Source: Cudoniella acicularis
Lineage: Eukaryota > Ascomycota > Leotiomycetes > Helotiales > Helotiaceae
Assembly: GCA_013054445.1 (NCBI GenBank)
Contig: JAAMPI010000049.1
Coordinates: 18,331 to 82,330, forward strand
Direction of reading: 5' to 3'
Length of the DNA stretch: 64,000 nucleotides
The position numbers and the translations under genes were made by a program. Below are positions 1 through 11,242 of the stretch, one piece after another; the stretch's first letter is position 1; the number at the start of each line of letters is the position of its first letter. Under the pieces are notes generated by a model. The model saw only the letters and a list, made by a program, of their open reading frames with translations. It did no database searches and was not told the DNA's origin.

Positions 1-304
1 CATCTGGTACATTCCGACCATTTCTGATGCGTTTGCGCAGCTGCTGGTAGTATTCTATTTTGTTAAAATGAGCAGAGCGAGAGGTAGTAGGAGCTGAGGG
101 AAACGTACCCAATGTTGAAATACCTTCAGGCTTCGATTTCTGGATAGCAAGCGCTAGTGCTAGTTGACTTTTGCTGAAGTGTGCTGATAATTTGACTGGC
201 GCTGGGGATTGTTTTGACAGCGGGCGAGCTGAGGCAGCTGTCGTGGGAGGTCCACGAATCTCTGATGGCGGAGCTGCTTTAGAAGCAGCCCGTGGCTCTG
301 GCAT
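1..304 (-). CDS. 5' part of an unrecognised gene, running off the left edge
   Basis: On the minus strand an ATG at 302-304 opens a frame running to 109. A GTACGT donor follows (intron 55-108, acceptor TAG), and the same frame continues at 54-1. The product begins MPEPRAASKAAPPSEIRGPP and is rich in Ala, Pro and Ser. After the junction it becomes charged (EYYQQLRKRIRNGRNVPD), which suggests the start of a folded or nucleic-acid-binding part. The intron phase fits exactly, which is the main support for the model. I do not recognise the family, and only about 83 residues are inside the window. Confidence 0.5.
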   Translation of the reverse strand, partial: MPEPRAASKAAPPSEIRGPPTTAASARPLSKQSPAPVKLSAHFSKSQLALALAIQKSKPEGISTLGTFPSAPTTSRSAHFNKIEYYQQLRKRIRNGRNVPD

Positions 305-1608
305 TGCGGCGGTAGTGAAGTCATGAAATACGCATCAATGTTGAGGTTGAATGGAAACTAATGAAAATTGTTAAACGAGACGTCTAGTGATGGCGTCAAA
401 CAAAAGTTACTGACCGAAAAAAACAGTTGGCCTGTAAAGTGGTCAATTATTTGGTCATTGCCTAATAGGAAGTTGCTTGTACTTTCTAGCGAGGGAAACG
501 AGGAACTTCGGACTGTTCACTGTTTTTCGCCCAATAACTTTGACAGTGATATCAAGTTGATGCTCAAAAGGAAATGGAAGTAAAGTAAACGAACATTCAA
601 GTCACCTCACATCAGGGGAGACACTGAATTCGTCGACAATACTCTTAATTGTTCAGCTACTGATAGAAATATTCCTGGATCAAGCTTTCTCGAGACTAGT
701 TTCGCACGATTTTTTTTCAATACCTTAGCTACCCTGAGGAATCTACACAAATTGAGCTTCTTCGGGGCCACTTTTGTGAGTTTTGTCTGAAAAATCGCTG
801 ACCGCAAAGGAATCAAGCTGCACTCGACGCAACACTTCAGACAACAAAATATTTCTCCCCGTGACGTAGGGAGGCGACCATGTTTCATACCGTGGATTTA
901 CGAGGGCAATGAAATACTGAAGTTTTGAGCAGACGCTGCAAATGTGTGTCTTTTTGCACTGATTTTCTGAGTATTGACAGAAACTCAAAGCATTCAAAGC
1001 TGTAAGGTACGTCGCATCTTTCTCCACATGGCTCTACTCTTCCATATCATATTTTTGCTTTTGCCGTACAAATGTTTCCGGGACTGTGAAATTGTCAAGA
1101 CTGACTCCCGGGCATAAATAGTTCCGACAAGAGTTAGATGGTTATTGCCAACAATCTCTCGATGTATGTCTAATACCAAGATTTATACCACGAGCCTAAG
1201 TAATGAGATTTTGCACTTCACACGGGATTGAGCCTTTTCCCTCACAGTTGTTGACTTCGTTCGATGCAAAGCACGTGTTGATTACAAAACTAGAGACTGG
1301 AATGTAAAGATCAAAAAAGAAAATCCGAAGTAGTGGAGCTTTAAAGAGAAAAGAGCAGTGTTCGATACGCCCAGATCGATGACATTGGTCGTTGCATGGA
1401 TGAGGTTGTGAAGCCGAAGTGAGGTCGCTCTGACGAGACCTAGGGCACTAGGGGATGTGGAGATGATGAGTCAGCGAAGCTCCATGGATTTGGTTGTCAC
1501 CACTAATTTCATCGGCAGGAGCCAAGATTCTCCCAGACAACAACACAAGAATTTCTCTTGGACTTTACCAGAACTCAAGCTACATGCTCTTCCACGACCC
1601 TATTCATC
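305..1608. other. Intergenic; short open frames of unknown status
   Basis: Divergent upstream region between the left-edge gene and the J-protein gene. Three overlapping minus-strand frames lie between 607 and 1179; one has a CxxCxxC-like stretch (THICSVCSKL). They do not join through convincing splice sites and match no family I know, so I do not call a gene. A CACGTG hexamer is at 1272-1277, about 330 bp upstream of the J-protein start. Confidence 0.4.
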
Positions 1609-2520
1609 ATGGCTAACAATGACCTATTGAAATGGGTAACCAGTGATGTGGACTTCTACGAACTACTTGGAATAACATTCGAGCAATGCTCAGAGTCAGA
1701 ACTACGACGCGCATACCGAAAGACAGCGCTGAAATACCATCCCGATAAAGTTGGAAGAGACTTCGATCCGGAGAAGTATGAACTTTTCCAGGCCGCAAAC
1801 GATGTTCTCAGTGATCCGGAATTAAAGGCCAAGTACGACAATCACAGGACTGCTAAATTACAGAGGCAAAGGGCAAATGAGCTATTTGAGGGAAAGAGGC
1901 GGCAGATGAAGGAGGATCTCGAGGCGAGGGAACGAGGGGGAACAACAGCTGGTGTCAAGAGACCTAGGGAGGACGATGCGCAAAGTGGTATGGTGCAGGA
2001 ACTCAGAAAGTTAGCTGAAGAAGGCAGGAAAAGAAGAGCAGCCAGGGCGTCAATGATGGCTGAAAATATCCGGGTTGATGTTGCGTCTTCCCCAGTACCA
2101 CCTACACCCAGCAAGGAACCGCAAAAGGCTTCATCGCCCACTGAAGAACAACCGGAAGAGGACGAGGTCGAGAGACTTGAACGAAGGATACGTGAGGCAG
2201 CGGAAGCCAAGGCGAAGCGAAAAGCAGAGAAGAAAGCCAGGAAGAGTGGCATATTTACCCCCCTTGATTCGCCGTCCGTGGGCTCAAAGGTTGAGAATGC
2301 GCCAAAGATGGCAGATCGAGATACAGCCACACCCATCAAACGTCCTGATATCTTCAAAGGATTGAAAGCTGACGAAAAGTCTTCAGCATCTCCCAAATTC
2401 TCATTTTTGCCGAGCACTCCAAAGAGCGACTTTTCTGCAACTATGGCTCGACTCAAAGCCGCGGAGAAGCAGAGATTAGAAGAACAGATACGGCAACAGG
2501 AGTCTGAGACGCCAAATTGA
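1609..2520 (+). CDS. CWC23: J-domain protein of the CWC23/DNAJC17 type (spliceosome-associated)
   Basis: Single-exon gene. I take the ATG at 1609 ([20 protein letters not shown]) over the in-frame ATG at 1558, because homologues begin just before the J domain; this gives 303 residues. The J domain covers roughly residues 12-85 and contains the catalytic HPD (KYHPDK). It is followed by the basic helix typical of DNAJC17/Cwf23 ([19 protein letters not shown]). The middle is a charged coiled coil. The C-terminal 45 residues carry an [19 protein letters not shown] segment like the family's C-terminus. I see no RRM, which some family members have. Family members work with Prp43/Ntr1 in spliceosome disassembly; that role is inferred by homology. 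Confidence 0.85.
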   Translation: MANNDLLKWVTSDVDFYELLGITFEQCSESELRRAYRKTALKYHPDKVGRDFDPEKYELFQAANDVLSDPELKAKYDNHRTAKLQRQRANELFEGKRRQMKEDLEARERGGTTAGVKRPREDDAQSGMVQELRKLAEEGRKRRAARASMMAENIRVDVASSPVPPTPSKEPQKASSPTEEQPEEDEVERLERRIREAAEAKAKRKAEKKARKSGIFTPLDSPSVGSKVENAPKMADRDTATPIKRPDIFKGLKADEKSSASPKFSFLPSTPKSDFSATMARLKAAEKQRLEEQIRQQESETPN

Positions 2521-2694
2521 AGATTTTCCGGTTCATGAGATACCACTTTGATTTTTAGCATGGCGTTGGGGATGAGCAGCATTAGCTTTCTGCTAGGACA
2601 CGGCCAAAGCCAATAGAATGAAGATGCACTCAAGCGCAAATACCATTTTTTTACATAGTGATATACACATCGTAGATTGATAAATAATTGTACA

Positions 2695-3862
2695 CTACTC
2701 GTGAAGCTCTGGTTGCCTTTTGAGATGCCAAGGAGGCACGAATGCTTTGACTCTGACGCTTCTCGAATCCCATACCTTTCCGTCGATATCCCATTCTACC
2801 TTGAATTCATGAAACCTCTTCCATTTTGAGGGTTCATTGGTCAACTGGATATTTGTCATAGTCTCGAGCCTGCAAAGGGCTAAGCCAATATTGCCCACAC
2901 CAGCCAGCCATTTCCCGACGTCCCGTCCTTTCTTCTGCATTGTCCCAAAACTCGTCAACGCTGGGATAGTTTCCACATCAAGATTCGCCGTAGGATCATA
3001 CTTCAAAGAGTCCGGCATTAAATCATCCGGCGGATACACCATAACAGGCAATACTCGTTTCCTGACCACGCCCCTGTGATGTGTTCTGATCGTCAACTCT
3101 TGCCCAACATAACACCCCTTCTTGTAATCAATGCCTCCCATATAATCGATATTACTCTCCTGGGGCAACGCCACTCCCCTGATCAATTCGCTCTGTCCCT
3201 CCGGAACACCCATCAAATACCTCCTAATCTTATACGCATCCTCGGAGGCTTCATCGGCATCAACTTCTGGTTTCTCTCCCCCAGGTAAAATCAACCGTCT
3301 CCCCATTTCCGGTACTCTCTTATCTTCACAGCCTATACGTCCTTCCCCAATCGTCCCAGGCGTACCCCATAGACTCCATACTCCCACCTCTTCTGGTTCC
3401 AACACTCGCACTTCAAATTTTGCCCTTAACTTATACCGCTTAACATGGTTCGCCAGCGTCTCAACATCATTCGCATCAACCTCAATCAACCACCCGTCTT
3501 CCCCATTGGGATAAATAAAAACATCGTTTAGTAGCCGACCCTGCGCATTCAGGAACGCAGCGTAGAACCCCCCCCGTCCATGATGTAGAGGGCGAAAGGT
3601 TGGCGGTGATCACACCCTGGAGGTAGTGTGCTGCATCTGGGCCGGAGATGGAGAGCATGCGCCGCGAGGAAAGGGATGTGTAGCCGGCAGGCGGAGGGGG
3701 AGGAGGGTTCGTCTTTGTCGAGGTGTTCAGCGGGTTCAAGGTGGAGGAGAATCGAGCGGCCGGAAAGATGGGTTTGCGGCAGGTCAGACGGCAGGTTTTG
3801 CAAATATAAGGTGACGAAGATGTCGTCGCGAGTCGCGAGACCGATAGCCGTGGGGGCTTCAT
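2695..3862 (-). CDS. IBA57: IBA57/CAF17 mitochondrial Fe-S assembly factor (one-base frame break)
   Basis: Folate-binding YgfZ/GcvT-like protein that helps mature mitochondrial [4Fe-4S] proteins. The ATG at 3862 opens a typical basic, Ser/Arg-rich mitochondrial presequence. An early conserved block (SGPDAAHYLQGVITANL) and the family signature KKGCYVGQE plus RTHHRGVVRKR are all present. The two halves are in different frames. The first runs off into WTGGVLRC, while the second frame at the same place reads GFYAAFLNAQGRLLNDVF, the expected continuation. The switch lies in a run of eight C (3568-3575). With seven, the whole 2695-3862 span reads as 388 residues. No splice sites explain it. A sequence error is likeliest; a true null allele cannot be excluded. 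Confidence 0.88.
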
Positions 3863-4431
3863 TGTGTTGTGTTCTTTTTTGCTTCGAGGTTGCTGAGGAG
3901 AGTCCTCGAAAAGATTGTGATGTAAGTGGAATTTCGGGATTTGCCGGATTGGCTTTTATCAGCCTTGTCGACGAGGCTGGTTTTTCATGTTATAAAGGTA
4001 CAAAATCTTTTTGTCAACTAAAATTAAAGTTAATTCTAAGTGATTCTCGCTAGTTCTACTATGAAAGGCCCATCTCGTGTGTTTATTATTTTCGCGTTGC
4101 TCTGTATAAACAATCCATCATTAGTCGTTTCCTAATATCATTTTTTAGTTAGATTTTCACTTAAGAGCATAAACACAAAAAATCTTAGAGAAATAAAGCC
4201 TAAGGTACACATGTTGGCAATATTTCAATGCAAGTAATATGATTGTCCTAATTGCAGGGCTAAGCCTTTTACCTCCATCGCCGTCAATAATATCTGACAC
4301 TTATTTCATAGCAAATTGGCCCTTATTCTCTCTTCCCGAGATTTCCCATAAGCTAGCCAGGCGCACGTGCATAAGAGTTCTGTATCTGTTACAAATGCTC
4401 GCTAAACCATGTATTGTTCCACTACATGAAA
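3863..4431. other. Intergenic between IBA57 start and DCP2 stop
   Basis: AT-rich spacer serving as IBA57 promoter and DCP2 3' region, both genes on the minus strand. A CACGTG is at 4364-4369. I see no coding capacity beyond short shadows. Confidence 0.5.
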
Positions 4432-7173
4432 TCAACGTTGACTCCCCTTTGCCACAGCATCCAAATAGCTAAGCAAGAATCCCTTATCAGCTGGAGAAAT
4501 AGGAGTCTGGCTTCCCCGTCTTGGTGCGGCCCCTTCACCAGATACAAGACTCCCTACCCTGGATCTTGGCGCAGCTTTCATGGGTAGTTCAGTCGTGTCC
4601 ATCAGAGGTAGAATGTCCCTCCCAGGTGGCGAATTCATCATTGATTGAGATTTCCCAAACAATGATAGTAATGTTTGCTTGTGATCGGGAGGGTTGCCGT
4701 TACGATGATCGATTGGTGCCATAGCAGGTATCGGAGCGGTGGTTGGTTGGATGAGGGTTGGGGATTGCACCAAAGTAGGGGACTGCGTTACTCTTGAAGC
4801 ATTGACTTGGGGACGCTTCAAAATTTGAGGTTGGAAGGGCTTCGCGGGAGCTTGTGATGATTGATTTTTGTTCTCGCGTAAGGTAGTTTTCTTCCTGTTA
4901 GGCTTGGATTGTCCTTCGTAACCTGAACCATTTTCTGACCGAGTTTCACTGTCGCTTGTTTGCGGGGGACGCGAGAGAATTTGGATAGCTCTGAAGGGTA
5001 GACTTGACTCTGGATTGAGCACAGGCACTGATCCATTGTTTGCCATGTGATCCGGAGTTCTCTTATCATTCAGTAAAGCAGATGTTGTAGAGGCGTTGGT
5101 AGATAATGGCTCAACTGCGGATAGTTCGACTGCTGATGGTGTGGTACTTGTAGGCAGGGCAGTGGCAGAAGTTGGCTTCGAAAGTAAAGCAGGTTGTGCA
5201 GTAGGACTTTTGAATATTCCTAGAAGTGTAGACTTGTGCGCTTCGCTTATAGGTTGTTTTGGTGTAAGTACGCCTGGGTTTATATTGGTAGCATTGTGTT
5301 GCACTATAACAGGAGGAGGCGGTGCCATAGGACCTGACCGCGAAGCTTCAACTGCAGGAAGTTCTTGGGGTTGTGCTCGTGGGGCTGTTGTTGGTGCCTC
5401 AGCAAAACGTCGGAGAGGCAGATCATTGGCGGTTGAAGCTTCATCGCCTACATGATCGTGATTTTTGAATGCATTGAGAAGGGCGAGAGAATGGCTAGTT
5501 AGCTTTGGTGTCTGCTTTATGGTAGTTGGAACCATTGGAGCATGCAGTCCGGGAAATTGTGGGTTTTCCACGGCGATCGAGACGGTCGAGGTTAAGTGAG
5601 CTGTAGGATTTTGTAGAATAGGTTGTGGGACCACGGGAGAGTGCACAGGCCCCCCAGTAAAGACAGCTCTTTGCACATGTGGTGGAAGAGGTTGGGGGTG
5701 AATAAGATGTTGAGGCTGATAAGGATGTGGATTTCCTTGAGGTCTTGGAAGATTTTGCTGGGCCATGTTGTGGCCTTGCTGAAAATGTGACATGTTGGCT
5801 GGAGGGCCATTTTGGATATTTGGTTGGCCGTAGGTAAAATAGTCATCTCGTTGTTTTATAGGAAATGCAGGTGGGGGCGGCATGCTTGAGAAGTGCGGGG
5901 GCCGCGGAGGATGGTGATGTGGGGGTTTTAGGCATGGGTGGCTGGACGTCGACGTGTTCCAGAGGGGTGCGAGGGGGGGCATTTGCCGGAGAGGGTTGAG
6001 TACCTCCTAATGGTTTGCTGTGGAGCAAGGCAAGTAGAGCTTCCCCTGAATTCTTTGTTGATGATGAATGAGCACTAGCTTCGGCCTGTAACCCTTGAGT
6101 AGAGGGTTGGATTTTGAGGAGCCGGCTGAGAGCAGCAGTTGCACCTTCCAATGTGTCCAACTCTGGTGCCGGACGTTTTTCGTATGTTGAATTTTGGGCA
6201 GCGGATTCTGCTCCTTGGTCTTCCTCGGTCAAGAGTTCATCATGGCTCATACCTGCTGACAGGTATTGATTGCTTGTAACCCGTTTCGCATCTTTCTTTC
6301 TCTGTTCAATAACCCATTTCCTAAGAGGTACCAAGAATGGAGCAACCATGTAGAACTTGTTCGGGTTTGCATTTGGTGCTTCTGGTTGTTGTTGCCCTTT
6401 CTTCCTGAAAGCCGGAAGCTCTGATAAACGCCACCATTGAATCTTGCTGATCTCTTTTCGTGTCCGGGGTTGGAAATGTGTGTCCATAGGTACATTTCTG
6501 AATACGAACAAACGCATCTGCTGTTCGCGCATATTGACTTCAATGGACTTGACATCTCTATTCTCGAGCACAAGGCCAGCAGCTTCTATCTCAAACCCAG
6601 TTTCTTCATATACCTCGCGAATAGCGCAGGTCAAGTCGTCTTCGTCCTTGGCAATCTTGCCACGCGGGAAACTCCAGCTTGCTCCTTTCTTCCAGCCCTT
6701 TACCAGCACGACGGAATCCATGTTCTCATTAAGCATGATGGCCCCTCGGACAGGAACTCGTGTCTTATAAGCAAGGAAGTCTTCGAAAGCTCGCATATGA
6801 TGGCCTTGCGAGAACGGTGACAGTAGTGGACAATGAGCGAAGATTCGTAAACAGAAGTTGCGGAGGGACATGGACGGAAGGGATGGGTCTAGAGGCCGAA
6901 TGAAGTCCTCGTAGTACCATTGTGCTTCTTCGACTTGAAAGCATATTCGAGGGATATCTTTGAGATCATCCTCCGGTAGATTGATAATAAAACGTACGCA
7001 AAGATCGTCGAGCCCTGAGCGCTCACTTGGATTAGCTCTGTTATGGACTGCGCATTGGTAGGTACGAAGTAGTCCACCCAAGGCAGGTATGAAATGGTTG
7101 CAAGCTCCGCGCAATCTATTCGAAGTCTTTTGCTGTACTTACATTCTTCGAGCTTCAGGTTTCTCTCTGTCAT
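4432..7173 (-). CDS. DCP2: mRNA-decapping enzyme DCP2 (Nudix hydrolase; one-base frame break)
   Basis: Removes the m7G cap from mRNA with Dcp1 in the cytoplasm and P-bodies. Exon 1 is 7143-7173. The 128-nt intron (7015-7142, GTAAGT...CAG) ends inside a Trp codon, giving LKLEEWLDDLCVRFIINLP, the classic Dcp2 start. The N-terminal helical Box A domain (about residues 10-90) is followed by the Nudix domain. Its Nudix box at residues 129-151 is complete: G129, E135, R143, E144, E147, E148, G150. Box B follows, then a long Pro/Gln/Ser-rich disordered tail, as in other fungi. The tail changes frame between 5873 and 5901, where two G5 runs lie. Removing one base there gives 870 residues ending DAVAKGSQR. 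No intron fits the switch. Confidence 0.9.
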
Positions 7174-8006
7174 GTTGCTTTCCCTTTATAAGCATATCCA
7201 CGACTCGAAGTTGTTATGGTGGGGGGACGACACGGAGTCAGTGCCTGTCGCCCAGATTCACGAAGCTGAAGTCGGATGGCACTTCCTGAATCGCGATCTC
7301 GTAGCGGTGGAGTGTGGTGGGGTGGGGGAGAGGTGAAGTGGCAAATGGTGTTTGTTTGCGATGAGTTCTGTGGATGGGTCGGCGCATGAACGATGAATGT
7401 GTGTTTGGGGCGCGGTTCGCGATGCTTTCCAGAGATGCCAACATCCAAAGTCCAGACGATCGAGTGTGGCTGTGTATCTCCGCTCGTTCTAGCCACAGTC
7501 ACAGTCACTAGCCACAAATCCACGATCGCCAACTTTATCGCCTGACTAGCCGCACAACTCTGAATGACGTTGGTGTGGGGAGCAGGGGTGGTGTGAATCG
7601 CCTGAAACTTGAATAAAAGGCGCTGAAGAGGACGAATGATGCCAACATTTTGCATACACTAATGCTTGCATAGAAACATGGAATTTCTATTAAAGGCCCT
7701 ACTTCCCAGTCGTGTCCTTTGATCCAGAACAAAATTTAAGTCTTTGCGACAATCCAAAGCTAAGAATAGCGACGCGCAAGACCAGCGCTTTTTCGAAACA
7801 AAGGTACGGGGCAACGCCTACCAGTCAAGTAATCCGACACAATACACGAAGCAACGCCACAGGTCGCCACACTTGAGCTTTTTGAGCCCGGGGTCGATTG
7901 TTCTACTCCACCTTCAATACAAATACACGACTGTTTCCTTCCATTTTCTTCATAAAAACAGCAATACACACGTACCTTTTAATACACCGAACACCAATCA
8001 GCCAAG
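7174..8006. other. Divergent promoter region DCP2 / DUF4112 gene
   Basis: Separates the DCP2 start (7173, minus) from the DUF4112 start (8007, plus). It contains a CT-rich leader just before 8007 and a 161-codon minus-strand open frame (7170-7655), which I read as the DCP2 5' leader because it is low-complexity and overlaps the true start. Confidence 0.5.
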
Positions 8007-9001
8007 ATGACGACCGCAATAGCAAAAATGGTTAGCAAGAAGATTTTGGGGGAGACAATGGCAAATAACTTTGGAAAAGAGGTATTTCAACTTTTACTAT
8101 GTTGCCATGATACTTGCTAATTAGAATGTAGGATCCATATTTTGAGACCGTTCCTGCGACCCGCCTTGATGGGACACCTTCCACCAAAAAGACTAAGAAA
8201 AGGCGCAAGGCATTACCTCCAGGAATATCAGAACAGGATGGCAAGGTTCTCACGAAGGTCAAGAGAAGAGCCTACCGCCTTGACAACAGTCTTTTCAACT
8301 GCTGCGGAATCAGGTTTGGCTGGAGCAGTGTCATTGGAATTATTCCTGTGTAAGTTCAAGGTTCCAAACTACAACATATTCTTGCTAATCCTTTCCCAGC
8401 ATTGGAGATGCTCTTGATTGCTTCATGGCACTGATGGTCCTCAGAACCTGCCAGCAAGTTGAAGGCGGACTGCCGAGGGAAGTTCAAGCGAAAATGATGT
8501 TTAATATCATTTTTGACTTCGGCATTGGACTGGTTCCGTTCCTAGGGGATCTTGCGGATGGTGGGTACCACAAAGATCACCATGCAAGGGAACAAATCTT
8601 ACACTAATAATCAACTACTAGCTATGTTCAGAGCCAATACCAGAAATGCTGTCGTGCTGGAGAAATATCTTCGTCAGAAGGGCGCAAGAACTCTCGAAGA
8701 GCATGGTCACCGTCGTGGTTCCGATCCAAGCGATCCAGACGGATTTGACGCCAGAGTAATAAGAGAGGAAAGCCCACCACCACAATACACAGAACAGCCT
8801 TCCTCGAGACACGGCAATGGGAATGGTTCTTCAGTAACTCAGCAACAAAAAGCCCCAGAGACCAAGAAGGGTGGTTGGTTCGGGTTTGGAAGGAAGCAGA
8901 AGCAAGCAGATGTCGAATTGGGCCACCATCGACAAGAAATGCGCAGGCAACAAAACCTTCAAAACGCACCAAACGAAGGCTCTAGGCGCGATAGGTATTG
9001 A
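8007..9001 (+). CDS. DUF4112 membrane protein
   Basis: Four exons: 8007-8081, 8132-8349, 8400-8560 and 8622-9001. All introns are GT-AG and all phases fit, giving 277 residues. After a basic N-terminal part (TKKTKKRRKALPPGI) comes the DUF4112 block: RAYRLDNSLFNCCGIRFGW, then IGIIPVIGDALDCFMALMVL and MMFNIIFDFGIGLVPFLGDL. These are two hydrophobic, probably membrane-embedded segments each carrying the family's P-x-x-GD motif. The tail is hydrophilic and disordered, with a KKGGWFGFGRKQKQ patch that could bind membrane. The family occurs in bacteria and fungi and has no established biochemical role. The start is supported by intron phase and by Met at the edge of the conserved region. Confidence 0.85.
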
Positions 9002-9795
9002 GGAGTCTGTGCTACACTCTTCAAGTTGAGCTTGTTCGAGTAGTACTTCGTACTTGTATTTGATTGAGCGTTTTTTTGCATTGCGACGGAGTTTGTCTAC
9101 AGTTACTCCCGAATCTCATGGGTACTGCAGCGGCCTTTCTGGATACCCAATATCTCTAGAGTCTCATAATAAATCCAAATTGATGCTTTGAAAAGGGCGC
9201 AGATTGCTGAAGTGACAATGGCTCGCAGGTGAAAAGAGGGTAGCACACCAGAGGAGCGATACTCAAAAACTGTGAGCCTTTTTTTGAGCGGTCCGGGATC
9301 TCGCGATATAGAGACCTATCCCTGGAATACAGATAAACAGATAAAAATATTAGGAGGGGTATTGATTTTCTAAATACCTCTGTATTTGTGGATAACTCAG
9401 TAGCTTGATTAGCAAATCTCCACAAAATGACCGACAGTGTGCCACATTTTTCTGCATTACGGAAGGGTGACTGAGGATAAATGATCATGTCTAATTGAAG
9501 TCTCCACTCAAGAAGCGAAGCCCTCAGAAAGCAAGGTCTATGTCTCAGCTACCAACCTACCTGGTACAGGTACCGTACCTAGGTAGTTACGCGTCGCGAC
9601 TCGCTCTTTCCTCGCCCAGCCACCGAGCAACACGCTACAGGGATTCGCGTAAGAGCCGAAAAATACCTAACGAAAGTCTTCTTAAGGCGTGTCTCCTCCA
9701 TCAACAAACCTGCAACCATCGATCAATCTGCAGTGCCTCTTTCCAATCGACCTTCCCTCACACAATTACATTCCTCAAACCTTCAACCAGCCATC
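9002..9795. other. RNR2 upstream region
   Basis: Holds the 3' region of the DUF4112 gene and the RNR2 promoter. Just upstream of the RNR2 ATG lies a pyrimidine-rich leader typical of fungal transcription starts. An imperfect inverted cluster of CTACCTGGTACAGGTACC type lies at about 9556-9585, next to an MCB hexamer. Confidence 0.5.
9589..9594. promoter_or_regulatory. MCB-like element (ACGCGT) upstream of RNR2
   Basis: A perfect ACGCGT lies about 200 bp upstream of the reductase ATG. ACGCGT is the MluI cell-cycle box bound by MBF, which drives S-phase transcription of DNA-synthesis genes in yeasts. Binding here is inference. Confidence 0.45.
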
Positions 9796-11242
9796 ATGAC
9801 TACTCAGATAACTCCATCCAAAACAGTATGCCTTCCATTGCCACCCCATCACTCCACCACTCCTTCCATCTCTTTGTCGCGTCTCATTCACTGACATAAA
9901 TATAATAGGCCGCGTCTGCCATTGAGGGCCTCAAGATGGGTGACTCTCCTGTCAAGAAGCTCGACTTCGGCGCTGCTGGCAAAGAGAACGTGCCTTTCAA
10001 TGCCGATGCGCCAATCGTTGACGACACCGAATTCAAGAAGCCCATTGTGGAGGGAGTTAATACAGAGAAGGCTGTCGTAGTCGCTAAAACTATCAAGCCT
10101 GAGGAGGCTGATGAGCCACTGCTTCAGGAGAACCCGCACCGCTTCGTCCTCTTCCCGATCAAGTATCATGAGGTAAGTCGCGTCGATACGCGTAACGCGT
10201 AAAGTGCTTGAATATCAGCTGACTTTTCTATAACAGATCTGGCAGATGTACAAGAAAGCCGAGGCGTCTTTCTGGACCGCAGAAGAGATTGACCTTTCGA
10301 AAGACCTCCACGACTGGAACAACCGTCTCAATGACGATGAACGCTACTTCATTTCCCATGTTCTCGCATTCTTCGCAGCCTCTGATGGAATTGTCAACGA
10401 AAACCTTGTCGAACGTTTCAGCGGCGAAGTACAAATCCCAGAGGCGCGTTGCTTCTACGGTTTCCAGATCATGATGGAGAACATCCACTCAGAAACATAC
10501 TCTCTCCTGATCGACACGTACATTAAGGAGCAAGCTCAACGAACATATCTCTTCAATGCCATCGAGACCAGTAAGTTTGTCGCGTAAATTCACGGCTACA
10601 TCCCACTGATGCGTCGTGTAGTTCCTTGCATCAAGAAGAAGGCCGACTGGGCAGTTCGATGGATCCAAGACAAGAGTTCCACCTTTGCTCAGCGCCTGGT
10701 AGCATTTGCCGCTGTTGAGGGTATCTTCTTCAGTGGTTCATTTGCATCCATTTTCTGGTTGAAGAAGCGTGGTCTGATGGCTGGCCTAACCTTCTCCAAT
10801 GAGCTCATCTCTCGTGACGAGGGTCTCCACACTGACTTTGCATGCCTACTCTTCTCCCATTTGAAGCACAGACCTAGCAAGCAGGCCGTTCAAGACGTTA
10901 TTACCGAGGCTGTCGAGATCGAGCAGGAGTTCTTAACTGAAGCTCTTCCTTGCGCTCTCCTCGGCATGAACTCAAATCTCATGAAGCAGTACATCGAGTT
11001 CGTTGCTGATCGTCTCCTTCTCGCCCTCGGAAACGATAAGGTTTACAAATCCGCGAATCCATTCGACTTTATGGAGAACATCTCTCTTGCCGGCAAGACA
11101 AACATTCTTTGAAAAGCGTGTTGGTGATTACCAAAAAGCTGGTGTTATGGCCGGTACACAAAAGAAGCACGAGGACACATCTGCTCAAACAGAAGCTAAG
11201 GCAGAAAACGGCGGAGACTTCAACTTCGACGAGGACTTTTAG
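9796..11242 (+). CDS. RNR2: Ribonucleotide reductase small subunit (R2; one-base frame break near the end)
   Basis: Supplies the diferric-tyrosyl radical that the large subunit needs to make dNTPs. Exons: 9796-9825, 9909-10172, 10237-10570 and 10622-11242, all GT-AG. Visible features include the first iron-ligand region [12 protein letters not shown], the MENIHSETY block (Glu, His and radical Tyr), and [11 protein letters not shown] with the later Glu and His ligands. In exon 4 the frame stops early at GKTNIL (11112). The adjacent frame continues [15 protein letters not shown] to the family C-terminus FNFDEDF, the tail that docks on the large subunit. One surplus base at 11100-11104 (AAACATTC, where AAACTTC would fit) accounts for this, and the repaired length is 415 residues. 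Loss of the tail would inactivate an essential enzyme, so a sequence error is likely. Confidence 0.92.
10188..10200. promoter_or_regulatory. Two adjacent MCB hexamers inside RNR2 intron 2
   Basis: ACGCGT occurs at 10188-10193 and again at 10195-10200, one base apart, within the 64-nt intron 10173-10236. With the promoter copy this makes three sites within about 0.6 kb. A regulatory role is inference. Confidence 0.35.

Noticed and set aside
607..1179. Three overlapping minus-strand frames with a CxxCxxC-like stretch
   Set aside because: No splice sites join them and no family is recognised; coding status cannot be supported.
1842..2639. 265-codon minus-strand frame opposite the J-protein gene
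   Set aside because: It is the antisense shadow of the real gene, rich in Ser/Leu/Ala from its charged codons.
7170..7655. 161-codon open frame on the minus strand
   Set aside because: It overlaps the DCP2 start and is low-complexity (His/Pro/Thr/Ser-rich); best read as 5' leader of DCP2.
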